This document shows positions 26,562 through 35,714 of a stretch of DNA of 48,040 nucleotides, piece by piece; position 1 is the first letter of the stretch; each line of letters starts with the position of its first letter. A model generated the notes under the pieces. The model was not told the DNA's origin. It searched no databases and saw nothing but the letters and a program-made list of their open reading frames with translations. This DNA comes from FEN-1297 sp964498065. GTDB lineage: Bacteria; Bacteroidota; Ignavibacteria; Ignavibacteriales; Ignavibacteriaceae. The translations under genes and the position numbers were made by a program. The stretch is taken from NCBI GenBank assembly GCA_964498065.1, contig CAZCFZ010000026.1:1-48040 (forward strand), in the 5' to 3' direction.

Positions 26562-27554
26562 ATGGAAGATAAGAAAATTGCAGTAGTTACAGGAGCCAAC
26601 GGCTTTGTAGGCAGCCATCTGGTAGATTTACTTTTAAATAAGAATTTTATTGTTAGATGCATAACAAGAAAATCCAGTAACCTCCAGTGGCTTGAAGGAA
26701 AGAACGTAGAAATTTTTAACTGCGGACTTTTAGATAAAGCCGGTTTAAGAAAAGCATTTAAAGATTCCGAATATATATTCCACGTGGCAGGAGTTGTAAA
26801 GTCAAAAAAACCAAAAGGTTATTTTGATGGTAATGTAGAAACAACCCGGAATTTATTAGAAGTTGCCTTGGAATTTAAAGATACTATTAAAAAATTTCTT
26901 GTAGTCAGCAGTCAAACTGCAACCGGACCTTCCTTAAACGGGAATCCGGTAGATGAAAATACAAAATGCAGTCCGATTACAACTTATGGAAGGAGTAAGT
27001 TAGCCGAAGAAGAATTGGCTAAAACTTATATGGATAGACTTCCAATCACTATCTGCCGCGCGCCTGCTGTTTTCGGTGAAAGAGATACGGAAATATTTAT
27101 CTTTTTTAAAACTTTTAACAGCGGATTGATGACAAAAATAGGTTTCGGTAAAAAGCAGTTAAGTATTATACATGCTGTTGATCTGGTATACGGATTTTAT
27201 TTAGCGGCGTTATCGGAAAAATCCGGCGGACAAATATATTTTATTAGTTCCGAAAAGTATTATACATGGGATGACATCATCAGAATTACTTTAAAAGTGT
27301 TAAATAAAAAACCTGTAACTGTCAATGTCCCGCATTTCGTCGTATTTATTATTGCAGCTATTGCACAATTTTTCGCACTTTTTAGTAAAAAGCCTGCCAC
27401 TTTAAATATTGAAAAAGCAAAAGACATAACTCGAAAAGAATGGACATGCGATACAACTAAGGCTATTCATGATTTAGGCTATCACCAAAATATCTCTCTT
27501 GAAGAGGGGATTAAAAGAACATGCGATTGGTATAAAGAAATGAAATGGTTTTGA
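26562..27554 (+). CDS. NAD(P)-dependent extended SDR, candidate 3-ketosphinganine/ceramide reductase (CerR)
   Basis: A 330-residue extended short-chain dehydrogenase/epimerase. The nucleotide-binding TGANGFVG is at residues 10-17, the HVAG motif follows strand 4, the catalytic Tyr142-x3-Lys146 lies in YGRSK, and Ser116 (VVSSQ) is the likely catalytic serine. A hydrophobic patch near residue 260 (FVVFIIAAIAQFFALF) suggests membrane contact with a lipid substrate. It is divergent from the Spt-like gene with a 115-base shared promoter region. In Caulobacter the epimerase-like CerR reduces the keto group during ceramide synthesis, and I infer that role. Other SDR roles on lipids or sugars remain possible. 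Confidence 0.75.
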   Translation: MEDKKIAVVTGANGFVGSHLVDLLLNKNFIVRCITRKSSNLQWLEGKNVEIFNCGLLDKAGLRKAFKDSEYIFHVAGVVKSKKPKGYFDGNVETTRNLLEVALEFKDTIKKFLVVSSQTATGPSLNGNPVDENTKCSPITTYGRSKLAEEELAKTYMDRLPITICRAPAVFGERDTEIFIFFKTFNSGLMTKIGFGKKQLSIIHAVDLVYGFYLAALSEKSGGQIYFISSEKYYTWDDIIRITLKVLNKKPVTVNVPHFVVFIIAAIAQFFALFSKKPATLNIEKAKDITRKEWTCDTTKAIHDLGYHQNISLEEGIKRTCDWYKEMKWF

Positions 27555-27585
27555 GATAACAGTTTGTTTAGGGAAAAATAAGATA

Positions 27586-28212
27586 ATGTTGAAAAGGCTG
27601 ATCTTTATAATAACATTAACCTGGATTTTTATTGGTAATGTAAATTGCCAGACTAAAATAAATACTCAAAAAAACGTTACTAATCACTTTTATAACAAAG
27701 CATTGGGTATTTCATTTGATAAAATTGGCAGAGTGATAAAACACGACAGTACGAATTACAGTATAGATCTATTCTCAAATGTTTCTTCTAACGAATCTGC
27801 TGTTGTACAAATATCGGCTGCAAACAAATTATTTGTCGATTTGCCCGGAAGCTATGGCGGAAGATTATATCTTGATTCACCTTCTGCCGCTAAACTTTAT
27901 AAAAATATACTGCTGGTTGATTCTATTAATACAGGTCGGCATAATTTTAAACGCGAATATTGGGCGGTGTACGCCGGAATGGGAATGTGGGATTGTGTTA
28001 TTAATTGTTATACTTATGTAAAAGGGAAGTATTATATTGTTTCACTAGTCCAAGATGAAATGATGGGCAAACCGGGAGAAATAAATAACGGGAAAAGGAT
28101 TTCATCAAATGAATTAAAATCAATAATTTTATCCTCTCTTCAGGATAAGATGAATACTAATGTAAATAAGTTTAATGATTTGCTTCATTCTATTCGGATT
28201 CAAAATAAATGA
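27586..28212 (+). CDS. exported hypothetical protein
   Basis: A 208-residue protein with a signal peptide (cleavage near residue 22, NCQ). It reads as a single mixed alpha/beta domain: FYNKALGISFDKIGRV, VYAGMGMWDCVINCYTYVKGKYYIVSLVQD, then helices. The pattern resembles periplasmic domains that bind a ligand between a sheet and one helix, but I cannot name a family. It follows the CerR candidate by 31 bases and precedes the T9SS-exported protein by 16, so the three may be co-transcribed. Confidence 0.6.
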   Translation: MLKRLIFIITLTWIFIGNVNCQTKINTQKNVTNHFYNKALGISFDKIGRVIKHDSTNYSIDLFSNVSSNESAVVQISAANKLFVDLPGSYGGRLYLDSPSAAKLYKNILLVDSINTGRHNFKREYWAVYAGMGMWDCVINCYTYVKGKYYIVSLVQDEMMGKPGEINNGKRISSNELKSIILSSLQDKMNTNVNKFNDLLHSIRIQNK

Positions 28213-28228
28213 TTAATGAATTATTTAG

Positions 28229-29470
28229 ATGAAAAAATTTTTAATTCCTTTTTTAACGGTTCTCTCAATTTTATTATTTAATAAGATTTCATTTTGTATC
28301 GGCATTTCAAGCGACTCAACAACAATTAGCGGCAAAGGAATGTTTCTTTGGAAACTTTGGGATGAATACGGAGGTCGTAAAAATTTAGACACAATAATTA
28401 CCAAACTGAAAAGTGAGGGTATTACATGGCTGGTTATAAAAATGGGTGATGGTGATAGTAATTATAATACACCCTATCATGCACTTTACGAGTGGGCGGA
28501 TTCTAATTACTTAAACATGGACAATGTAGTATCAATTTTTCATGCTAATGGAATCAAGTTGCTTGCTTTCCAATATGTTTATGGAGTTCCGCATCATTGG
28601 GGGAATTCTGCTTCCGAAACGGATGTGGCAAACTCAATTCTAAGCGTAAAAGGTATAGACGGCATTTTAATTGACGCTGAAGTGCAATACGATACCTTGA
28701 GTAATACCGCTGTTGCTGCCATGGCATACTGTGACAGCATTCGTGCTCACCATCCCGATGCGTATATTGGCCTTACTTCATGGGCGCGTATAGACGGTCA
28801 TAACTCGTTTCCCTGGACAACATTTCTTGAACGTGTTAATGTTAATATGCCTCAGGCATATTGGGCAGCAAGGCCAACCACTCCTCAGAATGAACTTAGT
28901 ATTATGAGCAGCCAGTTCACTTATTGGATAAATAGATGGATTAGTTTAGGAGATAAAGCTGCCGACAAACCTATTATACCGCTGGGTCAGGGAGAAGCTT
29001 TTAAGGATATCGACGGAACAATCGAGGGTAACGATGTTAAGCAGGGCGATATAACAAGCTTTTGCAATTTATCGCAGACGACTTATAATTATCCAGGTGT
29101 AAGTTTATGGGAATACGGCCAAATTTCTCATTCTTACGTATGGAGTGAATATGCCGTCGCCTGGCAAATTACTGCTGTATCAAATAGGATTAATAAACCT
29201 AATAATTATAAACTTTCACAGAATTATCCTAATCCATTCAATCCGACTACAACAATAAATTATGAAATTCCCAAAAGAAGTTTAGTAATAATTAAAATTT
29301 ATAATATTTTGGGAAAAGAAATAGCAACTTTGGTGAATAAAGAGGAGGAAGCCGGGCGTTACAATATCCGATTTATTGCGAACAAGTATAAACTTTCCAG
29401 CGGAGTTTATTTTTATAGAATGCAGGCTGGAAAGTTTGTCGAGACTAAAAAATTAATCCTAATGAAATAA
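28229..29470 (+). CDS. T9SS-exported putative glycoside hydrolase-like protein
   Basis: A 413-residue protein with an N-terminal signal peptide. Residues 30-310 form a TIM-barrel-like domain: GMFLWKLWDEYGG, an ITWLVIKMGDGD strand, an IKLLAFQYVYG strand, GIDGILIDAEVQY (paired acidic residues suited to catalysis) and VSLWEYGQIS. It resembles lysozyme or putative glycosidase barrels, but no specific activity can be assigned. Residues 325-413 are a type IX sorting domain: NYPNPFNPTTTINYEIP, a YNILGKEIATL strand and a SSGVYFYRMQAGKF end. The product should cross the outer membrane through T9SS and be anchored or released. Confidence 0.82.
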   Translation: MKKFLIPFLTVLSILLFNKISFCIGISSDSTTISGKGMFLWKLWDEYGGRKNLDTIITKLKSEGITWLVIKMGDGDSNYNTPYHALYEWADSNYLNMDNVVSIFHANGIKLLAFQYVYGVPHHWGNSASETDVANSILSVKGIDGILIDAEVQYDTLSNTAVAAMAYCDSIRAHHPDAYIGLTSWARIDGHNSFPWTTFLERVNVNMPQAYWAARPTTPQNELSIMSSQFTYWINRWISLGDKAADKPIIPLGQGEAFKDIDGTIEGNDVKQGDITSFCNLSQTTYNYPGVSLWEYGQISHSYVWSEYAVAWQITAVSNRINKPNNYKLSQNYPNPFNPTTTINYEIPKRSLVIIKIYNILGKEIATLVNKEEEAGRYNIRFIANKYKLSSGVYFYRMQAGKFVETKKLILMK

Positions 29471-29497
29471 ATATTCAGCTGATTTTATCTAATATTC

Positions 29498-32401
29498 TTA
29501 TTTTGTCTTTATCGAATCCTCGTGTGACATCAACTTTAATTTATTAATCTCCTCCTGCACACCTCTAATTTTAGGAAAAGTATTTTGAAGCTTTTGAAGA
29601 ATTTCAATTGCTTTCCCATATTCATTTAAGTTTACATAAATTCTTTCTAAATTAATATAAGGATCGCCGGGAGTTGATATTTGGTTAATAGTAACCTTAT
29701 CAAGGTCTTTTAATAAATACGGTATCATTTCAGATGCAACCTTTTTGTAACTATCCATCGCATTAGCTGCAAGATAAAGATTCTCTAAGCTGTATAGAGA
29801 TCTATAGTCCCAAGGTAAAACCGATGCAGGTATATATTTTTCAGCAATATTTAATGTTTTTAAACTCAAGCTGTCGTTATGCATTTTAAGATGATAAGCA
29901 AATGCTAATTGTAAAAACGTATTACGACAGTTTTGAATTAAATTTCTGTCGGTTTCATCAAAAAATATTCCTTTATCATTCAATCCTCTAAATTTGAAAC
30001 CGGGTTTATACTTTTTTGAATAAGAAGGATTTTCATTAAAGAGGTCTTCCGAAGTTATTTTTATGTTTACATTTACAGAGCCTTCATTTTTTATCGGGAT
30101 AAGACGGGAAGCGAAACCTTCCATCTCTAAATAATGGTCCATACCAATAAAACAATTAGGTGAGCAAGTTGTTGAGAAATATATAGGCCTATCCATAATA
30201 TTATTCGTAACAATATCTTTTACTACTATATCCTGGATTCTAATACCTTTAATACCGCCGACCTCAATTGTGGGATTCATAATGAAAGACATTTCCATAT
30301 TACCCGGCATGGAAGTATCTTCTGCGTTTATTACTGATTCGTCTGAATACCATAATTTTTTAATTTTATTTTTTGAAATCGGGATTGTAATTTTTTGCGA
30401 TTTCCATTCAATCGGAGAAAGCTGTTTTATCATCTGGTTAGACATACTGAACTTAACTTTTAACGCTCCGTATGGGGATGTATTCTTTAACTGTTCAACA
30501 TACCAATCCGTATTTGCCAAACTTAAGCATACTACCCTTATATCTCTTCTTACACCTTCAACATCCTGCAAATACCACAGAGGGAAGGTATCGTTATCTC
30601 CGTTTGTAAACAGTATTGCATTAGGCTTGCAGCTTTGCAGCAAATTATAAGCAAAATCCCAGGGCAGCCAGTTATGCGATCTGTCGTGAGTAAAATAATT
30701 TGTCCTCAGCATGTTCCCCGGTATCAGCAGCAGTGCTAATCCCAAACTAGCAAAAGCAGCGGTTTTTCCCAGAGAACTGCTCTTGATTTTTTCTCTTATC
30801 CATTCTGCAATTTCCCTTACCCCTACCGCTATCCAGGCGGCAAAGACAAAGAATGCCCCCGGGTAAAAGTAAAACCGGTCTCTCGGCTGAGGCTGCTGCT
30901 GGTTTTGGTAAAAGGCTATCAAGTAGCCCATAAATATAAACAATATTAGGAACGCTGTTGCCATCTTCCAGTCTTTCTTAAACAGGAAGAAAAGTCCGAC
31001 AAATCCGATTATAAATGGTATTCCGTATAATTGTTTCCAGGTGGATGGTGAATCCTGAACGGTTGAGGTTTTGCCTATAAAATTCCAATAAAAGTATCTG
31101 TTGAACATGTGGTCGATCTGATACTGCCATAAGAAATCCAGATCACTGCTGTAATTTGTATAAATTCCTTGTTGATTAGGTTGAGAAGAAAATCTTCTCT
31201 CAAAGATGGGGAAGTCGCCATACTGTTCACGGTCAAGGTAATACATCAATTTCTGAAAATTATCCGGCCAGTTCTCATTCATCGGGGGACTTTTTTCCGA
31301 ACGGATGATAATTCCCGCATAGGTTGTAAAACCTAATATGGTAAACAGAAGTGCTGTGGTTGCCACATTTGCAAGTCCCTTCTTGTTCTTTGCCGTCCAG
31401 TAAATCAGATATACTATTATCCCGAGTACAATCAGGAATAGGACTAAGTTAGCCGTTGTACCTGATCCGCCCAATAATAGAAGCAGTTTAGGTAGTCCCT
31501 TAACTATTCCCGGATAAGCAATCAATAATACCACTCCGGCTGCCATTATCGGAATATAAAAGGAATTTTTATGGAATATCTTCTTCCAGTTTGCACCCAT
31601 AAATATTGCCGATACACCTACCATTATCCAGATAAACTTGCTGTCGAATGCCTTGTATTCGGTAGGTGACGGAGGCGTTGTGCCTGTCTGTCCTGCCCAC
31701 AGCGCTATTGCAATAACTAAAAGTATCCCCAGGTGAATTAAAAATAAATAGGCTGTTTTCTTAAAGGTCTCATCGTCGTTAACATACTTTTTCATTACGA
31801 CCATAAAAACGAAAGTATATAATCCGAGAACACTCATTAAGTGAACGCCGAAAGAAAGTCCTATTAAGTATGCCATCAGCACAATATATTTTTCACTTCC
31901 GTGTTCCTTGGAATGTTCATTCCAGATCATCATCAGCCATACAATCAGAGCGAAAAGCAGTGTGCTTAATGCGAAGTAGTTGGATTCGGTAGCATTAAAC
32001 CAGAATGTATCGCAGAAATTAAAAGCCAATGCGCCGACTGCAGCGGAAATGTAGGTGAATAAAGCATCAGTCAAATTCTTATAATCTTTTCCTCTATAAG
32101 ACTCAATCAGTTTTACTGCAATCAAATACAGCAGCAGAACAGAAAAAGAGCCGGAGAGAACGGAAACGGTGTTTATTCTGAATCCAATATTATGAGCGAA
32201 AGGAATCATAGAAAACAGTCTTCCGATAAGAAGCCAAAGAGGGCCGCCGGGAGGATGAGGCACCATAAGAGAATATGACGCGGCTGAAATCTCACCCGGA
32301 TCCCAGAAGGAGACGGATGGCTGTACGGTTAAAAATAGAATTATTGTACTTAATAAGAACACAAATGTCCCTATTATTCGGCGTATTAATTTAGTTCTCA
32401 T
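29498..32401 (-). CDS. DUF2723 membrane glycosyltransferase-like protein with TPR-like tail
   Basis: A 967-residue protein. About the first 550 residues hold some twelve transmembrane helices. The first periplasmic loop has FWDPGEISAASY (Asp34, Glu37) followed by PHPPGGPLWLL, the DUF2723 signature; the acidic pair is where GT-C glycosyltransferases bind metal or sugar phosphate. A soluble periplasmic part follows, with TNGDNDTFPLWYLQ, and a C-terminal helical-repeat segment (about 850-967). Relatives include the vertebrate O-mannosyltransferase TMEM260. It may glycosylate exported proteins with a lipid-linked sugar. The ATG follows GGAGCC. The membrane half is visibly less AT-rich than neighbouring genes. 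Confidence 0.85.
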   Translation of the reverse strand: MRTKLIRRIIGTFVFLLSTIILFLTVQPSVSFWDPGEISAASYSLMVPHPPGGPLWLLIGRLFSMIPFAHNIGFRINTVSVLSGSFSVLLLYLIAVKLIESYRGKDYKNLTDALFTYISAAVGALAFNFCDTFWFNATESNYFALSTLLFALIVWLMMIWNEHSKEHGSEKYIVLMAYLIGLSFGVHLMSVLGLYTFVFMVVMKKYVNDDETFKKTAYLFLIHLGILLVIAIALWAGQTGTTPPSPTEYKAFDSKFIWIMVGVSAIFMGANWKKIFHKNSFYIPIMAAGVVLLIAYPGIVKGLPKLLLLLGGSGTTANLVLFLIVLGIIVYLIYWTAKNKKGLANVATTALLFTILGFTTYAGIIIRSEKSPPMNENWPDNFQKLMYYLDREQYGDFPIFERRFSSQPNQQGIYTNYSSDLDFLWQYQIDHMFNRYFYWNFIGKTSTVQDSPSTWKQLYGIPFIIGFVGLFFLFKKDWKMATAFLILFIFMGYLIAFYQNQQQPQPRDRFYFYPGAFFVFAAWIAVGVREIAEWIREKIKSSSLGKTAAFASLGLALLLIPGNMLRTNYFTHDRSHNWLPWDFAYNLLQSCKPNAILFTNGDNDTFPLWYLQDVEGVRRDIRVVCLSLANTDWYVEQLKNTSPYGALKVKFSMSNQMIKQLSPIEWKSQKITIPISKNKIKKLWYSDESVINAEDTSMPGNMEMSFIMNPTIEVGGIKGIRIQDIVVKDIVTNNIMDRPIYFSTTCSPNCFIGMDHYLEMEGFASRLIPIKNEGSVNVNIKITSEDLFNENPSYSKKYKPGFKFRGLNDKGIFFDETDRNLIQNCRNTFLQLAFAYHLKMHNDSLSLKTLNIAEKYIPASVLPWDYRSLYSLENLYLAANAMDSYKKVASEMIPYLLKDLDKVTINQISTPGDPYINLERIYVNLNEYGKAIEILQKLQNTFPKIRGVQEEINKLKLMSHEDSIKTK

Positions 32402-32815
32402 TTGGCTCCATTTAAAAATAAAAATGATATTTGTCTTTTCTTAACTTAGAAATTTTTCCAACATTTGGAATTGGAAAATATGATATACGATTATCAACCT
32501 GAAAAGCATTAAAAATTATTATTTATAATTATTAATTTTAAGAAAATCTATTCGGTATGCTCCCGCCCTCATCTAAACTTTATTACAAAAATTCAGTACA
32601 TAAAAAAATGAATCTTTTAAATATAATGAAGCTTAAATTAAAAATAATTTTTTATAGATGCATAAAAATATTTCAACACTAGTTTATTTAAGTTTTTCTT
32701 TCAATTATGTAAAGCGTCTAATAGATTTTGTGGATTATAACGTTTCACTATGGCAAATTTAAATATTTGGAATTTTACAGATAACTTTTTTTATCTGATG
32801 ATTATTAATAACATT
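32402..32815. other. intergenic region, nothing recognised
   Basis: About 415 AT-rich bases between two minus-strand genes. It should hold the DUF2723 promoter. No -24/-12 promoter, RNA or repeat was recognised. Confidence 0.5.
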
Positions 32816-34546
32816 TTAACTTATATTATATTTCTTCATCTTCCGCCACAATGTTGAAGGATTAATTTTTAATTCTTTTGCCGTTTGCTTTTTGTTCCAT
32901 TTATTATTTTCAAGTGCGGAAATTATAATTTCTTTTTCCGTTTCTATTAAATTGTTTTTAATGTATAGAGATTTTTCACTTGAGGTTTTTTCCTTTTGGA
33001 TTTTTAAATTTTTGGGTAAATGCTCTGTTTGAATTATGTTGCCGTTGCAAAGTATAAAACAATGCTCAATAATATTTTCCAGTTCCCTAATATTACCGGG
33101 CCAATTGTATTCGGAAATTAATTCATAAGCAGATGATGAAAATTGTTTAATGGATTTATCGAACTTTTTGTTAAAATGATCAATAAAATGGTTCACTAAA
33201 AGAGGTAAATCATCTTTCCTTTCTCTCAAGGGAGGCAGATGAATATTTATAATATTGATCCTGTAAAACAAATCTTCCCTAAATTTTTCGGCAAGAATTT
33301 CTTTGTCAAGGTTTTTATTTGTTGCGGCAATAATTCTGGCATCCATTTTAATTATTTTATTACCCCCGACTCTTTCAAACTCACGGGTTTCAAGTACCCT
33401 CAGCAGTTTTGTCTGAACGGCAAGAGATAAGTCGCCGATTTCATCTAAAAACAAAGTACCGCCTTTTGCTAATTCAAATCTGCCTATTTTTGTTCTTACT
33501 GCTCCGGTAAATGCTCCTTTCTCATGTCCGAATAATTCGCTTTCAATCAGCGTTTCAACAAAAGCACTGCAGTTTACAGCAATAAAAGGTCCCATATGCC
33601 TTAAACTATTTAAATGTATTGCCCGGGCTGCAAGCTCTTTACCGGTTCCGCTTTCACCAGTTAATAAAACAGAGCTGTCGGTTTGTGCAACATTCTCCAA
33701 AACCGAAATAATGTTTTTTAGCTCCTTATTTTTTCCTACGATATTTTCAAAGCTGTATTTTTCGGAAAGGTGAGCAGATAAATTTTTAATTTCGGAAATA
33801 TCCATAAAGGTTTCTACCGCCCCGGTTTTTTCATTTTTATTATTCAGCAGTATGGCAGAATTAACTCTGATGGGAATTTTATTCCCGTTTTTATGAACGA
33901 TTTCAAGTTCATTTCCGATAGTCGATTTTCCTTTATTCATTGTCTGTTCCATATGGCAGCCATTCCTGCATAAATTTGAGTTGAAAATTTCCCAGCACTT
34001 TTTGCCTATAGCTTCATTCTTTTTATAACCTGTTATTTTTACAGCAGAATTATTAAATGAAGTAACATTCCATGCGTCGTCAATTGTAAATGTTCCTTCT
34101 ATATTGCTGTTAAATATTGCCTCAAGCTTATTCCGCTGATCGATGAGCTCAAATGTTTTTGCAGAAAGGTCTTCGGACAAGGATAGCATTTCCATTGTAT
34201 TTCTGAATACGAATACTACACTTAAAACTTCTCCCGACCTTGTTACGGGAGTTATTGAAGTAAGCACATTTATTATATTATTATTTTTGCCGGTAATATT
34301 AATAGAATGGTTCGAGAAAGTGCGGTTTTCGGAAATCGATTCGCGTATGTATTCTAATCCGTCTTTAGTTTTGCTGAAAAGGATTTCACAATTTTGGGAA
34401 ATGATCTCGTCTTCCGAGTACCCGGTTATTCGCGATGCAGCTTCGTTAAAAACTATTATTTTAAAATCTTTCCCAATTACGGATATTCCATCGGGAATAA
34501 TCATTGCTTCTTTATTTTTGTCAATTATTTTTTGAACGTCTTTCAT
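32816..34546 (-). CDS. PAS-PAS sigma54-dependent activator
   Basis: A 576-residue enhancer-binding protein. Two PAS domains (about 12-118 and 140-255) precede an AAA+ domain (265-500) with Walker A GESGTGKE (297-304), the sigma54-contacting GAFTGA loop (344-349) and Walker B Asp368-Glu369. A Fis-type helix-turn-helix (KKQTAKELKINPSTLWRK) closes it. The second PAS carries Cys184-x8-Cys193-x3-Cys197, suited to binding a metal, Fe-S cluster or redox signal. It is divergent from the DUF89 operon, whose leader holds ATTGCA/TGCAAT palindromes and a -24/-12 promoter, so it is very probably that operon's activator. Confidence 0.95.
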   Translation of the reverse strand: MKDVQKIIDKNKEAMIIPDGISVIGKDFKIIVFNEAASRITGYSEDEIISQNCEILFSKTKDGLEYIRESISENRTFSNHSINITGKNNNIINVLTSITPVTRSGEVLSVVFVFRNTMEMLSLSEDLSAKTFELIDQRNKLEAIFNSNIEGTFTIDDAWNVTSFNNSAVKITGYKKNEAIGKKCWEIFNSNLCRNGCHMEQTMNKGKSTIGNELEIVHKNGNKIPIRVNSAILLNNKNEKTGAVETFMDISEIKNLSAHLSEKYSFENIVGKNKELKNIISVLENVAQTDSSVLLTGESGTGKELAARAIHLNSLRHMGPFIAVNCSAFVETLIESELFGHEKGAFTGAVRTKIGRFELAKGGTLFLDEIGDLSLAVQTKLLRVLETREFERVGGNKIIKMDARIIAATNKNLDKEILAEKFREDLFYRINIINIHLPPLRERKDDLPLLVNHFIDHFNKKFDKSIKQFSSSAYELISEYNWPGNIRELENIIEHCFILCNGNIIQTEHLPKNLKIQKEKTSSEKSLYIKNNLIETEKEIIISALENNKWNKKQTAKELKINPSTLWRKMKKYNIS

Positions 34547-34624
34547 TTTTTGTTCTCTTCATAAATTCCAAGTTCGAATAAAATTCTTACTTTTTATCTT
34601 TCATACTCTCTTTTCGCATAAGCA

Positions 34625-34650
34625 AGATTAAGAGCAAGAATAAGATTAAG
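34625..34650. repeat. dispersed GATTAAGA-type intergenic repeat
   Basis: A short run built from GATTAAG and GCAAGA words. The 14-mer GATTAAGAGCAAGA (34626-34639) recurs exactly at 43463-43476 in the spacer before the thioesterase gene. Function unknown. Confidence 0.6.
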
Positions 34651-34683
34651 ACTTAATTGCAAACCTACTCTCTTATTTTTCCC

Positions 34684-34750
34684 ATTGCAAATTATGCAAT
34701 ATAATTGCACTTATTCAATTCATTGCAATATTAGATTGCATTAATGCAAT
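34684..34750 (+). promoter_or_regulatory. array of palindromic activator-binding sites (UAS)
   Basis: Two palindromes have identical 6-bp arms: ATTGCA-AATTA-TGCAAT (34684-34700) and the perfect ATTGCATTAATGCAAT (34735-34750). Between them lie further ATTGCA half-sites at 34704 and 34722. The array ends 48 bases before a sigma54-type promoter and lies between the activator gene and its presumed target operon, the classical position of an enhancer. Confidence 0.82.
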
Positions 34751-34798
34751 TTGAGATTCGAAATTTATTGAAATTAAGTAATTAATAAACATTTTTTA

Positions 34799-34815
34799 TT
34801 GGCATGTGCATTGTG
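34799..34815 (+). promoter_or_regulatory. sigma54 -24/-12 promoter of the DUF89-NifX operon
   Basis: TTGGCATGTGCATTGTG matches the consensus TGGCAC-N5-TTGC with the -24 GG present and a GT in place of GC at -12. The predicted transcript start is near 34826, twenty bases before the ATG at 34846. An almost identical element (TTGGCAT-N5-TTGT) precedes the NifX-DUF1847 gene. Confidence 0.8.
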
Positions 34816-34845
34816 TTTATTCTTCCAAAAAATTGTGGAAAGAAA

Positions 34846-35697
34846 ATGTTTTTTGATCCGGAATGCATTCCATGCATAATAAACCAGGCATATAACGCAT
34901 CTAAACTTTTTACCTACGGTAATACGGAAATTCAGTATAAAATAGTAAAGGAAGCATGTTTGGCTGTTCTTTCGATTGAAGATAATTTCACAGCTCCAAA
35001 ATTTTCATCTACTATTCAAAATATTATCGAAGAAAATCTCGAAATAAAAAATCCTTATAAGAAATTAAAAGAAAAAAATCTAAAAGAAGCAAGACGCTTC
35101 ATTCCTTATCTGGAAACCATTGTTGAAAGTTCTTATGATAAACTGCAAATGGCAATAAGAGCAGCGATTGTCGGCAATATCATTGACCTGGGTGCCAGTC
35201 CAAAATATGATATTGAATATGAAGTTAATAGAATTACGGATAATAATATTAATCTTTATGCACTAAAACAATTAATAAACGATTTAAAGAATTCAAACCT
35301 GATACTTTACATAGGAGACAATTTTGAAGAAGCTTTGTTTGATAAGATACTTTTAAAACAACTTTTACCTAAAAGAATTGTTTTTGCAGTACGCTCGAAA
35401 CCGATTCTAAACGACATAACACTTGAAGATGCAAAAACCCTGGGCATTGATAAAATTTGTGAAGTTATGGAAAGCGGAAGTAAAATTGCAGGAACGGATT
35501 TATCACAATGTTCACCTGAATTTCTTAATCTTATTGAAAAAGCTGATTTGGTAATTGCGAAAGGACAGGGGAACTTTGAAACTTTATTGAATGTTGAGAG
35601 GCCAATCTATTTTCTTTTCAAGGTTAAATGCGATGTAATAGGCAGGCGAAGCGGTTTGCCGGTTGGTAGAAATGCACTTTATCTCAATAAAAGGTAA
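34846..35697 (+). CDS. DUF89/ARMT1-like protein
   Basis: A 283-residue protein. The family's N-terminal CIPC motif is at residues 7-10 (ECIPCIINQA), followed by helices and a Rossmann-like domain with the metal site: YIGDNFEEALFDK, then RSKPILNDIT and AKGQGNFETL. DUF89 proteins are metal-dependent damage-control phosphatases acting on phosphometabolites. I choose the ATG at 34846 because it gives the family-length N-terminus, follows GGAAAG, and because an upstream in-frame ATG (34804) lies inside the sigma54 promoter. It is the first gene of the operon, with 17 bases to the next. Confidence 0.85.
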   Translation: MFFDPECIPCIINQAYNASKLFTYGNTEIQYKIVKEACLAVLSIEDNFTAPKFSSTIQNIIEENLEIKNPYKKLKEKNLKEARRFIPYLETIVESSYDKLQMAIRAAIVGNIIDLGASPKYDIEYEVNRITDNNINLYALKQLINDLKNSNLILYIGDNFEEALFDKILLKQLLPKRIVFAVRSKPILNDITLEDAKTLGIDKICEVMESGSKIAGTDLSQCSPEFLNLIEKADLVIAKGQGNFETLLNVERPIYFLFKVKCDVIGRRSGLPVGRNALYLNKR

Positions 35698-35714
35698 TAA
35701 AAGGAGAACAAATT

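Noticed and set aside
34804..34845. Upstream ATG as start of the DUF89 gene
   Set aside because: It lies within the sigma54 promoter and would add 14 residues before the family N-terminus; the ATG at 34846 has a better site.
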